Below, one piece after another: positions 39,301 through 51,300 of a stretch of 64,000 bases of DNA. Within the stretch, counting starts at the first letter, position 1; each line of letters opens with the position of its first letter. Source of the DNA: Siphonodentalium dalli (taxonomy: Eukaryota > Mollusca > Scaphopoda > Gadilida > Siphonodentaliidae); assembly GCA_032622095.1 (NCBI GenBank), contig CP136066.1, positions 92,835,319 to 92,899,318 on the forward strand, read 5' to 3'. The notes below the pieces were generated by a model. That model was not told the origin of the DNA, searched no databases, and saw only the letters and a program-made list of their open reading frames with translations. The position numbers and the translations under genes are program-made.

Positions 39301-42300
39301 AGAGACACCATACCGTTGAAATCGAAATCGAAAAATATACGCTTGGTTTAGAGTTGTCTCCCATGGACAGTCTCTGTTCGTTGGAGCTGTTTAAGTTCCA
39401 CCCGCTGAAACTCGATCTGCAAATGACGATTGGGCGCGAGTTAATTCAATTACGTGAAATGCAGATAAAGTCTTATTAACTGGATATTTCAATGCCCGAA
39501 CTAAAGAATTGAGTGATATTCTCCTTGTCGACCATCTGACCATCCAACACGCAACGAATGTTCCTCAAGCATTACTTGACTATATTTGTGATATACCAAC
39601 ATCTGATAACTGCAGCAGTGTTTGTGATATTCCAGTCAGACACAGTGCTGATGTATAGGGAATGTCAACATTTATGGGTATAAGCTGATTACTTTATGTA
39701 TCAATTGTAAGGTATTTATTATGAACGGCAGGTGCGGAGGGGATAATGCGATCGGTAAGCTGATATGCCGAGATCGAAGTCTTAAAGATTACGCAATATG
39801 TAGCCCAAATCTATTCCAAGACATCAGGACGTTTTGTATCCTAGATCATTCACCACTGTTCTGTGATATACACTGTTAGAAAAATGCCCGTCGCTTTAAC
39901 GGTGTCATACCGCGCAACATCGCTGCCAACATTGGACCGTTAAACATACGGTCAGACCATAGCATGTGCCACGGTATAAAACCGTTTAAGTTACTGGCAG
40001 ACTGTAACCAGTAACCGTCAGACCGTTGTATTTTTTACGTTTCAACACCGTTTAATTAATATCAAGACCGTAACTAATAAAGGTCAGACCAATGTTGTTT
40101 TTCACGGGTCAACACCAATTCTTTTGCTCTTAATTTGCTAATTTACCGTAGAATGGACCTATCCGTAGGGACCGCCCCAATTTCAATTATAGCCAATGAG
40201 CCGATAGCACAAACCGGAAGCGACATACGCCTGCATAGTGATATGAATCGCCTAGATACCATAGTAAGCTATAGGGAAATTACGAACACGAGAGCAAAAT
40301 ATGTCTTTAATAGCTACAATGGTGTTGAAATGTGCATGGGGAACATGTCCGGTTGACGAACGATATTTATAAAAATATCCCGGAGTGTTTTTAGTTCGGT
40401 TTCCTAAACCAGGACGTACTAAAGACAGCATATAATCAACGGGGTATCTTCGAGTTGTTTCAATTTTTCAATCTCCTGACACAACACTTTTGAAATTCTG
40501 TAAATAAATAGAAGCTCATTTAGTATTTAATTTGTTGGGAACAGATGTGTCCATGAGTAATATATATGTTGTGTTACTTTGTGAAAACATTTTATCACCT
40601 TGCGATAATGTTATAACTTGCCATAGGGGGAATGGGAAGTTAGCAAAACAAACCATAACACCTCCGCTAGGGGCTCGATTACTAAATACCAACAGCCCCT
40701 TAAATGTTCACACTTCCTATACTGAATGGGGTATGTTGTTTCACAATGCTTTGTCGGTATGATAAAGGTGGTGGCAGGAAGTATGATACTATTAATTTTA
40801 CTGTGTGCTTGCGTAAATACTAATCACTGGTAATAAAATTGAACAATAACAACAAATGGGTCATTAATGATACTTGAATAAACTGGTTGTATTTTCGTTT
40901 GTCGTGTGACATGCCATTGTTGAGGAACACTTATGCAACTAAGATGTTCGGGATCAGATGGAATGTTGTGTAACTTCAAACCCTGAAGTGTTTTATCAAT
41001 CCAATAACATGAGAGCACATTCCAACTAACCTAAAATAAAAGAGACAGAGATATCCACACTAACATTCTGTAATAACAAAATAAATAAGGATAAATTTTA
41101 CCGATAATCGGAGGACATGTTCATGTGAGTATTAATTCTATACTTTTCGGAAATACTTGCACGTGCACTAATATTATTCAAAAAATCATCAATGCATGTT
41201 AAATTTGTCTATTGCGTTGTTCATTGACTACATTTACACATGTAGTGTACATGTATGGGACCCTGGACGGACCAAATAATTCGAAAATACTTTGCCATCG
41301 ACCTATAACACTTCGAGTCAACCCTAGTGCATTGGTTAACTTCACTCGTTCTAATGTCATGAATATATCCCCGGATATAATAATTAAGCCCCTTTTCTTG
41401 TGCCCTTTTTGATAATTTATCAATGTTGGGTAAATAACAAACGTTGATATCGTCTGGAACATTTAAAAGCGAACTTGAAACACAAGATCCGTTCTCATCG
41501 GAAGCCATTTCAGCACTGAAGATATAGCGAAATTGAGATGGCTTGTGGTGCGTAGTAACAGTAACCATGCAGACTACAGGTGGGAGGGACGTACGGATAG
41601 GTCCATTAGCCAAGTTCCCATGGTAACAATATGATTTCACTGTAGGCATTACGCTACATGTTTTAGAATGGTCGAAACTAGTATTATTCGTAACTGAAAA
41701 TTACATCTTAGTTCTTCTATAACGATCATAGTTTTGATGAAACATAAATCATCAATGCATAAAGTAATAGACAATACTTATGAAACTTTGCAGTTTGCAG
41801 AGGATCAAACTTGTTATCTGCCTCGTGGAATTTAATCATGAAAAAGGTTGCTCAGGCGTTATGTGTTCATCTTTCACTGACTACTGTATAAATATGGCTG
41901 TACATAAAAAAAAACCATACTAGTAATAGCTGATAAGCCAACCGATCAATATTCAGTTACGAGTAATACTAATTTCGACCATTCTAAAACATGAATCGGC
42001 ATGCCCTTTTAAGAAATAAAAGAACAAAGCTACATGTATCACAGTTAAAACTCAAATTTATGTACATGTAAAAGTAAAACATCTTAATGGCATACTTTTT
42101 AGTAACATGTAAGGTGTGAAACTGTCCAGTCACTTGTAAACACAGTTTTTTTGTTTTAACAGGTGAATCCGTACATCACTACAGTACCAGTCAGAAGAAG
42201 TGGTATATTGAGATCGCCTTTATTGAGATATTGAGCGTGCTTAATTTCGAAAAAGGCGAGATTATAGCGCAATATTAAAAATCTGTCGTGCTTATTATTG

Positions 42301-45300
42301 GGATATTGAACGCAAAATGTTGCGATATTAAGCGCGCTTAATTTCATAGGAACCCGGTGGTGTTATATTTATATTAGATAACTAATTTGCATATAGTGTA
42401 CATATAGTGTACATATAGTGTACATATAGCATTTACAACTATAATTATATACAAATCTAAAACTTTGTCTCTATTTATGCAATAAACAATTCAGAAGCAA
42501 TGATTTGATTTAAATGTCACAATTTTTAGCGCAAGATGTCGCAATAATAAGCGCCAAGTATTGCGACATCAAGCGCAAAATAGTGCAATAATATCTCAAG
42601 CGGCGCGCTTATAAGCATTTCACTTGTAATATTATTGCGATATTTGGCGCGAAAATAGCGCGCTTAATATACCATATACTTCTTTTGACTGGTAATGTAT
42701 ATCAATAACAGCTAGTTGGGATTGAAACTTTCAAGACAACAGCAGATCCCGCAATAACTGTGCGCGATGACTTGGCGGCAATGTTCTCCAATAGTCGCAC
42801 ATATTTCGAAGAAATTTGACAGCATGATGCATAAAACTGTTTATACTGGCATCACGACACTTATTATCCATATCAGTGAGTCAGCCAAAGATAGTTTGAT
42901 AAGAACATCCAACCAATAGTGCACTCCCGGTCCATAAATTGTCGTAATGACTTGGCGATACCATGGCGAATGACGACCATGTCGCATATCCACACGTTTC
43001 AGTGAAAATTGATGAACACGTGATGAATTGGTCTAGTGTTCGGTATTCGACTGATTTCGGTATTGGAATATTCGGTTCGAATAACGAGCGAATATTCGAA
43101 TAGTATTCGAATATTTAGATATATTATAAAACTATATAGATAACATATTTTGGAACCAATTTATTATTTAATGAAATAGCATATTTATCCATGCACATGC
43201 TATACGCAAAAAAAAAGGGAAAAAAAGTCTTTTGGCTTAATAGCAAGAGTTTATCTGTTTATGAAGTTCAAGTAGTCAATGTCCCATGCATGGCTTAAAA
43301 GCTCTTGTTCAAGACGTGTAAAATTCGGACAGTCTGCGGCTTCAACCGGTTGCGTTTTTCAGTAGAGATCAGCCCTGCGGTAGAGAACGCGCGTTCAGAC
43401 GATACACTGGTGGCCGTTATACCGAGATAGAACTTAGCTAATTTGGCGACTTCGGGGTAAGTGACAACGCGCAAACAAAACAAAACGATGCCTTATATGT
43501 CCGCTTCCTATGACCACATGCAAGCACGGTCTGGTTTACACCTAGCCAATACAATTATTTCGACGTCATGACGCCAATCAAATCAGAACGTTACAGTTAC
43601 GTCATGTTAATTCGTTTATGGTCAGTGGAAAATAGACTATACCTTTAACAGACCCTCAGACTAAACCAGAAAACAATTACCCGGAGATTATTCTCGAATA
43701 TTCGAATAGTCAAATAATTATTCGAATATTCGAATATTTATTTTTACGAGCGAATATTCGTTCGAATATTCGGACCGAACACTAAATTGGTCCATGTAAT
43801 TGTAAAGTTGTACTTGTAAGTTGGAATTGTGGATATGTGATCACCCGTTACTGCGCGGCATCAGTTGCGTATACCGTAAATATATTACTGTCGTCCCAGC
43901 GTATTTTGAGTATATGGAAACTAGCTATATTTTTTCGAGCAGCATCAACATTTTCTTTTCTAAATCACCAAAGAGTATAAACAAAAATCACCAAAGGACT
44001 GAGCTATAAATATTACAAAAGGGAATTCTGCGGTTCGGCGACCTCAAACGTTTCGTAGAGAATGTTGAGTTATTGCGCATGCATTAATCATAGCGCAGCC
44101 ACGTGGCATACTAGAGGTTACACTGGTGTAAATAAGGTTCGGAGAGACCTCTAGCGGATGCGGGAGGAATATATAGGAGAGAATAAAATAGACACTGGGC
44201 CCTGATTGGTCAATAGCCTTGTGTGCTTTTTGCATAAAAAAATCATCACACCTCTTCCCTATGATTTCCCATAGGTAAGATAGCCATTGGCACAGGAATT
44301 AACCCTTTGTAGTGAAGTTTGAATTTGTTGGTGTGGTCTAAAATATGACAGTATTTTTTTATGCGGATCTGACACTAGTTACGAAAACACAAGATTTAAA
44401 GGCGAATTCCCTGCTAGACAGATATGATTTTTTTGTGTAAAAAGTTTCCCGAAATGTCAATTTTTGAGATTAAAAAAAAAAATTGGACCCATGGTTCATA
44501 TAGCCAACAGCATACGCTAAAACGTTAGCACTGAGGCCTATGGAAAACATTTACACCAGTGTAACCTAAAGGGAAAAATGAGCTTTTTGGCATTTTTGAT
44601 TCCTGGGAGTCACTTTAAAGTATTTTAATGCATTTTTCACAGCCTGGTCTTTCAGTCCAATGAATATCCCATGCATGGTGTGGCTATTCTTGCTGCTGAT
44701 GTCTTCTTTCACTTACATCGGCCAAAAAAATGGTATGATTTTTCATAAAAAATGCCAATTTTTCAAGGTATTTTCAAAACATTTCAAGGTGGTAATTGTC
44801 ACATGATAATGCAAATTACCCATAACATGAGCATGTCAATGACACATATACCAATTGTTATAAGAAGCTAATCTAACAAGTATTTTGGATTTTATAGCCA
44901 GTGATATACAGATATATATAATAAAAGTGTCTCATTTTCACTGGTGGGTATGGCCATTTGAAGGTTAATAGCACTAAAACTTGGACACATTTAAGAAAAT
45001 GCTTCAGCATTTCAAAGAGAGCATATCTTTGTTCAACTAATTCAATATACACCCACATCCAGTTATCTTGGATCACCCTTGCAGACCTGAAAATGTCATA
45101 TTTTAGTCTTCCATGTGCTGATAAAGTCATGTGCTTGATGCTCAGCTGATCAGATCTGGACTCAATGACCTCACATCACCAGAAGTTCTCTCATGGAAAG
45201 GATCTTGTACAGTCTTCCATAGCTGATCCAAGTTTGCAACACCAGACCCCAAAAACTGTGTGAAAATGGGGCCTGAATATGACTTGTGGTGGAAAAAATG

Positions 45301-48300
45301 TGCTTTTTTGATGAATAATGTGTTACAGAGAGTGGGGTTAAATTGTGTGTGATAAATAAAGAACCACAGAAGTGATATTATTTTTGAACACATTTTTTTC
45401 ATTCATGGGCAATTCTGAAAAAATGTAGGGTGTTACAATTATTCCGCGAAAAAGCGGGCTATCGCTTTAGGTTACACTGGTGTAAATAAGGTTCGGAGAG
45501 ACCTCTAGCGGATGCGGGAGGAATATATAGGAGAGAATAAAATAGACACTGGGCCCTGATTGGTCAATAGCCTTGTGTGCTTTTTGCATAAAAAAATCAT
45601 CACACCTCTTCCCTATGATTTCCCATAGGTAAGATAGCCATTGGCATAGGAATTAACCCTTTGTAGTGAAGTTTGAATTTGTTGGTGTGGTCTAAAATAT
45701 GACAGTATTTTTTTATGCGGATCTGACACTAGTTACGAAAACACAAGATTTAAAGGCGAATTCCCTGCTAGACAGATATGATTTTTTTGTGTAAAAAGTT
45801 TCCCGAAATGTCAATTTTTCAGATTAAAAAAAAAAATTGGACCCATGGTTCATATAGCCAACAGCATACGCTAAAACGTTAGCACTGAGGCCTATGGAAA
45901 ACATTTACACCAGTGTAACCTAAAGGGAAAAATGAGCTTTTTGGCATTTTTGATTCCTGGGAGTCACTTTAAAGTATTTTAATGCATTTTTCACAGCCTG
46001 GTCTTTCAGTCCAATGAATATCCCATGCATGGTGTGGCTATTCTTGCTGCTGATGTCTTCTTTCGCTTACATCGGCCAAAAAAATGGTATGATTTTTCAT
46101 AAAAAATGCCAATTTTTCAAGGTATTTTCAAAACATTTCAAGGTGGTAATTGTCACATGATAATGCAAATTACCCATAACATGAGCATGTCAATGACACA
46201 TATACCAATTGTTATAAGAAGCTAATCTAACAAGTATTTTGGATTTTATAGCCAGTGATATACAGATATATATAATAAAAGTGTCTCATTTTCACTGGTG
46301 GGTATGGCCATTTGAAGGTTAATAGCACTAAAACTTGGACACATTTAAGAAAATGCTTCAGCATTTCAAAGAGAGCATATCTTTGTTCAACTAATTCAAT
46401 ATACACCCACATCCAGTTATCTTGGATCACCCTTGCAGACCTGAAAATGTCATATTTTAGTCTTCCATGTGCTGATAAAGTCATGTGCTTGATGCTCAGC
46501 TGATCAGATCTGGACTCAATGACCTCACATCACCAGAAGTTCTCTCATGGAAAGGATCTTGTACAGTCTTCCATAGCTGATCCAAGTTTGCAACACCAGA
46601 CCCCAAAAACTGTGTGAAAATGGGGCCTGAATATGACTTGTGGTGGAAAAATGTGCTTTTTTGATGAATAATGTGTTACAGAGAGTGGGGTTAAATTGTG
46701 TGTGATAAATAAAGAACCACAGAAGTGATATTATTTTTGAACACATTTTTTTCATTCATGGGCAATTCTGAAAAAATGTAGGGTGTTACAATTATTCCGC
46801 GAAAAAGCGGGCTATCGCTTTAGGTTACACTGGTGTAAATAAGGTTCGGAGAGACCTCTAGCGGATGCGGGAGGAATATATAGGAGAGAATAAAATAGAC
46901 ACTGGGCCCTGATTGGTCAATAGCCTTGTGTGCTTTTTGCATAAAAAAATCATCACACCTCTTCCCTATGATTTCCCATAGGTAAGATAGCCATTGGCAC
47001 AGGAATTAACCCTTTGTAGTGAAGTTTGAATTTGTTGGTGTGGTCTAAAATATGACAGTATTTTTTTATGCGGATCTGACACTAGTTACGAAAACACAAG
47101 ATTTAAAGGCGAATTCCCTGCTAGACAGATATGATTTTTTTGTGTAAAAAGTTTCCCGAAATGTCAATTTTTCAGATTAAAAAAAAAAATTGGACCCATG
47201 GTTCATATAGCCAACAGCATACGCTAAAACGTTAGCACTGAGGCCTATGGAAAACATTTACACCAGTGTAACCTAGACTGGTTACATTAATTTCAAGTTT
47301 GCTGTAACAATATAGTTGACTTTTTCTAGAGAGCATTCAAAGGGTTTCACAATCAATGGCAACTTATGAACTTGACAAATTTAGTGGTAGAGTTTTCCAA
47401 GTTAAATATCGACATATAGTGTATGAAATCGGATATCCTTATCTTAATGTTCACCGTAGCAACGAGTAAATCTATATGTCCATACCTTGTTTGTATTTAC
47501 TTGGTATTACACTTGTAAATTTGTATGATCAGACATCAGCTGCGTTTACTTGTGTATTGCACTATAGTTTTATACCACCATAATGCAGTTTTCAATGTTT
47601 ATACGTTTAAAAAAAACTCAAATCACTTCCAGCCTACAAAGCATTGAAATTAATGGAATGCTACGCTTCGGACAAGCCAGCGGGGACAATAGGTGCTAAA
47701 CAAATAAAACTATACGAGGCTGGGTAAGTATCCCATTTTCCTTACTGACTACTGCATGTGACGAAATTGATAAGTAACCATATATATACACTATAACAGT
47801 GATTTTTCACAGACTATATCTTGTCATACAATAACATTTCTATTTAAATTTGAACCAATATAAATATAGTTATATAATGTACGCATAAGCTGTAAATTCA
47901 CGGAATATTACAAAACAATTGATAGTCAACACAATCAGCCATTAAGGTTATTTCTAGCAATCCTAAATTTCTTGATTAATTTCCGCACCGCCTGTCAACG
48001 TATTCAATCAGAAATATGCACCTGGCATCGAGACCTATGACCACGCCTATACCCCGTGCCTAAACATTTTAGATGCACATTATTCGATACTTTCTGCGAT
48101 TTGATGATGACGATGACGACGCCGACGACCACGACGACGGCGATGACGATGATTATCATGACCATCATGAAGTTGGTGACAATGAGGACATTTGGGAGGT
48201 TGCTGAATAATTTGTACATCAATGTTTTTCTTCATTCTGCCCATCTTTTGTTTTTAATTTCGTGTTGTCAATACGTTATCATTCATGTTATTAATTGTAG

Positions 48301-51300
48301 TATAGAAAATAAAGCAATTATTAAACGGGAATTTTGATGTTGCATCCGAATTCCTTCGATTAGGTCTGCCCTAGTGGTACTGCCAACCCTCGGTGTACAA
48401 GTACAAAGAGAAATTAATAAGACCAGTGCAACGGTGCAAGCATTTCAAAACGAGACAACGGTTGAACTCTACCAGGAACACGTGCAATGCAATTTGAACA
48501 GCGATCACTTGCCACTAGCCATTAAAGCCACATGGCGGTTTGCGCTACGAAATACACATAATATAATTCGCTTTTGAATTTTTCTCAGTATCGAAATAGG
48601 TCGATAAATATCTGAACTACCTTTCTGCGAGCATTATGTAACCCAAAAAGACGCATTGAAGTAATGAAAAATACAACTGTGAATATGATGTTTGGGTCCC
48701 GAACACGAAGCAACCATATCCACGACATGTAACAGGAAAGAGCGTTCAGCGGTAATCTATTCCTGATATGGTAGCAATAAAGAGCGTTAATTTTCTGACT
48801 TCTGGCGAAATGTTGAAAACGGCTTTAAAATGGCTGTGACTTTGACAAGTGTTTTTCAGAGCATATGAAGCCGGTATATCAATAGTTCGTTTATTTATCG
48901 ACCTATCGTATACGTCGCTTAAAATTACGTTGAAATTTTTTTGGAGGTTCGAATGAGCCATGTCCGTTTAATTGATGAGGCTACGTGAAAAATCAATAAT
49001 TATGCGTGATTTTCTTCAGAAATAATATCAAGTGTTTCGCTCGTTATACTTATATCTTCTACTTACGGTGGTTCTCCTGCGAATTGCCGATTAAATTATA
49101 AGATATAAATCTTGTTTTAATTAAGGTTGTGAGCTATAACAGACGAGTTTGAAGATACACTTTTCAGTTAGAACTATATAACCGTAATCGAGGCGAGAGC
49201 TAATTCTGTTACGCATTATGTACAAGTTTGAACAATGTCAAGTTTGAATTGAAGTTATTCTCTTTACTCCAGGGGAGAAGAAAATTTCCTAAGTTGAAAC
49301 AAATTGTGATCCGAGCCCCATTGTACTGTACATACATGTTCTTCGTTTGCTCACACGTATGTTATTGTAATGTTATGTATATATATTTGGTGTTCAATAA
49401 AACATGGAAGTAGTTAGAAGCAGTTTTAAATTTCTGGCTGTAAAACAGGTTGAGGTTGTTTTGATTGGCGTAGTTTGAATGTCCAACCAATTATTGAATT
49501 ATTCTATCAAGAGTCAAATTCTTTCAGCCAATTTTTATACTGAACTGACCCTCAACAATTCCAACCATTGGTGGTAACAATGACATTCTAATTCACTCAT
49601 TCAGCTTACTTAAAAGTGTACTAAATCAAATTTGGCAGTAATAAATTAATTTTCATTATAATGACAATGTTATTTCATCGTTCATAGAGCACATGCGTGT
49701 ATTTTGCACTAACCCATGGCTCAAATTCATTCATTTGTTGCATATATTCTGCTGAGTATAAAAGGAGATGGTCCCATAAAAGGCCGGATTTAGTGTACAG
49801 TACCCCTTTAATGTTAACAAAATCCAGATGACAGTGTTAGGGACTTAATGCAGGGGCTGATGGGTTTGATAACTCGGTGGTTATTAGCATGGCCGACGTC
49901 AGAATGACGACCCAGGTGTCATGGCATCGCCCAGCACTATGACATTTTATACATGTATCTTTGTATGCGAGTTACCGATTGTTAGATTTTATATGTGTTA
50001 TCTAATAAATAATTAGTTGTAACCCCTGGGTTAACCCTTTCTATACTCATATGGGTTCTCCAAGTTTGTTTAAGGTACTCAATCCGATCAGATGGTCCCC
50101 ATACCATCACTATACAACAACAACAACATTACTTCAAAATACGCTTTAGTTATCAGAATCGATTTATTGCAAAAAAATAATGCTAACAACTGTCAATTAT
50201 GGTATAAAATTTCCCAAACCTTTTTATTTATCAACAAAAGTTTTTTATCACAAAAGTGTCACGAAATTTGACCGTATTACCACTTGATTTTAGAGTTATC
50301 CATCTTCATCCGCAATTTTGTCCGAGACCCTCCGTTTGACCACGTGTTTCTGGGCCACATATTACTACATATCTCGAGAAATAACAAACTTCTTAAATCG
50401 ATATCTGATCACCCTGAGCTTTGATGGGTGGGTTTCTCGACTCGAATCAAATAGTTTTACCCATGAAGGCAAAGAAATAGTAATTTAGGAGCGTCTGGTC
50501 GGATTGAGTACCTTTAAAAAGTGTACATTGGATAAATAAAAGTACAGAAGGGGCCCTATTTATTGAGGGAAATGTTTAGATAATAAGCTCAACAAACGAC
50601 CTATCTGAACATTGTCTTATAGAATAACTACAGTTATGCCCAAAATAATCGACTCCTTAATTGGCAGCAGAATTATCAGGGGGGGGGGTCTGCAAATGTT
50701 TTCCGAACACTAGGCGGGGTGGGTGGGTGGTTCAGTAGCCCGGCTAACACAATTTTTCCTGGTCCCGTAAATTTTTTCCTGTAGTCATTTTTCTTCAAAA
50801 TAATGGGACAAAAGAATGCTTCAATTATTTAATAGGGATGAACTTAACTATTGGTATGGGGATTTGAGTTCACCATCAGTTAATAATGAGGGATGACACC
50901 AATGGGTCAGCTTGCTAAATGTTTTCATCAAGGATCTATCATTGCACATGGACATGAAAAGGCTCAGGTTTAAACAGACTATTCAAAAAACCATAATCAA
51001 ATTTAACATAAAGGTGTTAAAACAAACTTTAAACGATTTCAGCGATATTCGGTACATGGGTCTAGGATCACCTCTAGATGAGAGCTGTCATATTTTAACG
51101 ACTTTTGATGAAAAACATGGCCACTGGCATATATCTTGGATTTTAATCTTTGCATCACTAAATCCTTTAGCACACCCTACAGAGCTCATCACCAAACTCC
51201 ATATGAATCCTCGGTGTGACCTTTCGATGGGTGCCTACCATTTTTTTCCGAATTCTGAAAAAATATGGCTTGTTGCCATTAATCAGAAAGCTCTCACTGA

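Larger units (their letters stand above)
44116..47273. mobile_element. Tandem composite: three MITEs alternating with two spacers
   Basis: A 1354-bp unit (451-bp MITE plus 903-bp spacer) is repeated 2.33 times with near identity, giving MITE-spacer-MITE-spacer-MITE. The period is 1354 then 1353. The whole block starts GGTTACACTGG and ends CCAGTGTAACC and is flanked by TAGA on both sides (44112-44115 and 47274-47277), whereas the inner MITE-spacer junctions read TTA or TAAAG. Two 85-codon minus-strand frames in the spacers are identical between copies and show no recognisable domain. Confidence 0.9.
38465..47632 (+). other. ZP gene intron 6
   Basis: The largest intron (9.2 kb) contains a palindromic repeat, a GT-rich microsatellite, a decayed LINE endonuclease, a possible exon of another gene on the minus strand (about 41270-41508), a MITE (41646-42006), a TA-flanked element (42187-42692), a hAT remnant (43034-43784) and the tandem MITE array (44116-47273). 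Between these, 40357-41269 and 43793-44111 show nothing recognised. Confidence 0.75.

Noticed and set aside
44873..46484. Two identical 85-codon minus-strand frames suggesting a conserved gene
   Set aside because: They are identical because the whole 1354-bp unit is duplicated. There is no domain, and no sign of selection can be inferred from two young copies.
48004..48222. Minus-strand frame with a V/I-rich run resembling a membrane segment
   Set aside because: The hydrophobic run is the reverse translation of a GAC/GAT microsatellite.
48374..48577. Open frame with NKTSATVQAFQNETTV that looked like an extra ZP exon
   Set aside because: Its reading frame and phases do not fit between exons 7 and 8, which already join through a shared glycine codon. 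The end of the frame lies in repeat R1.
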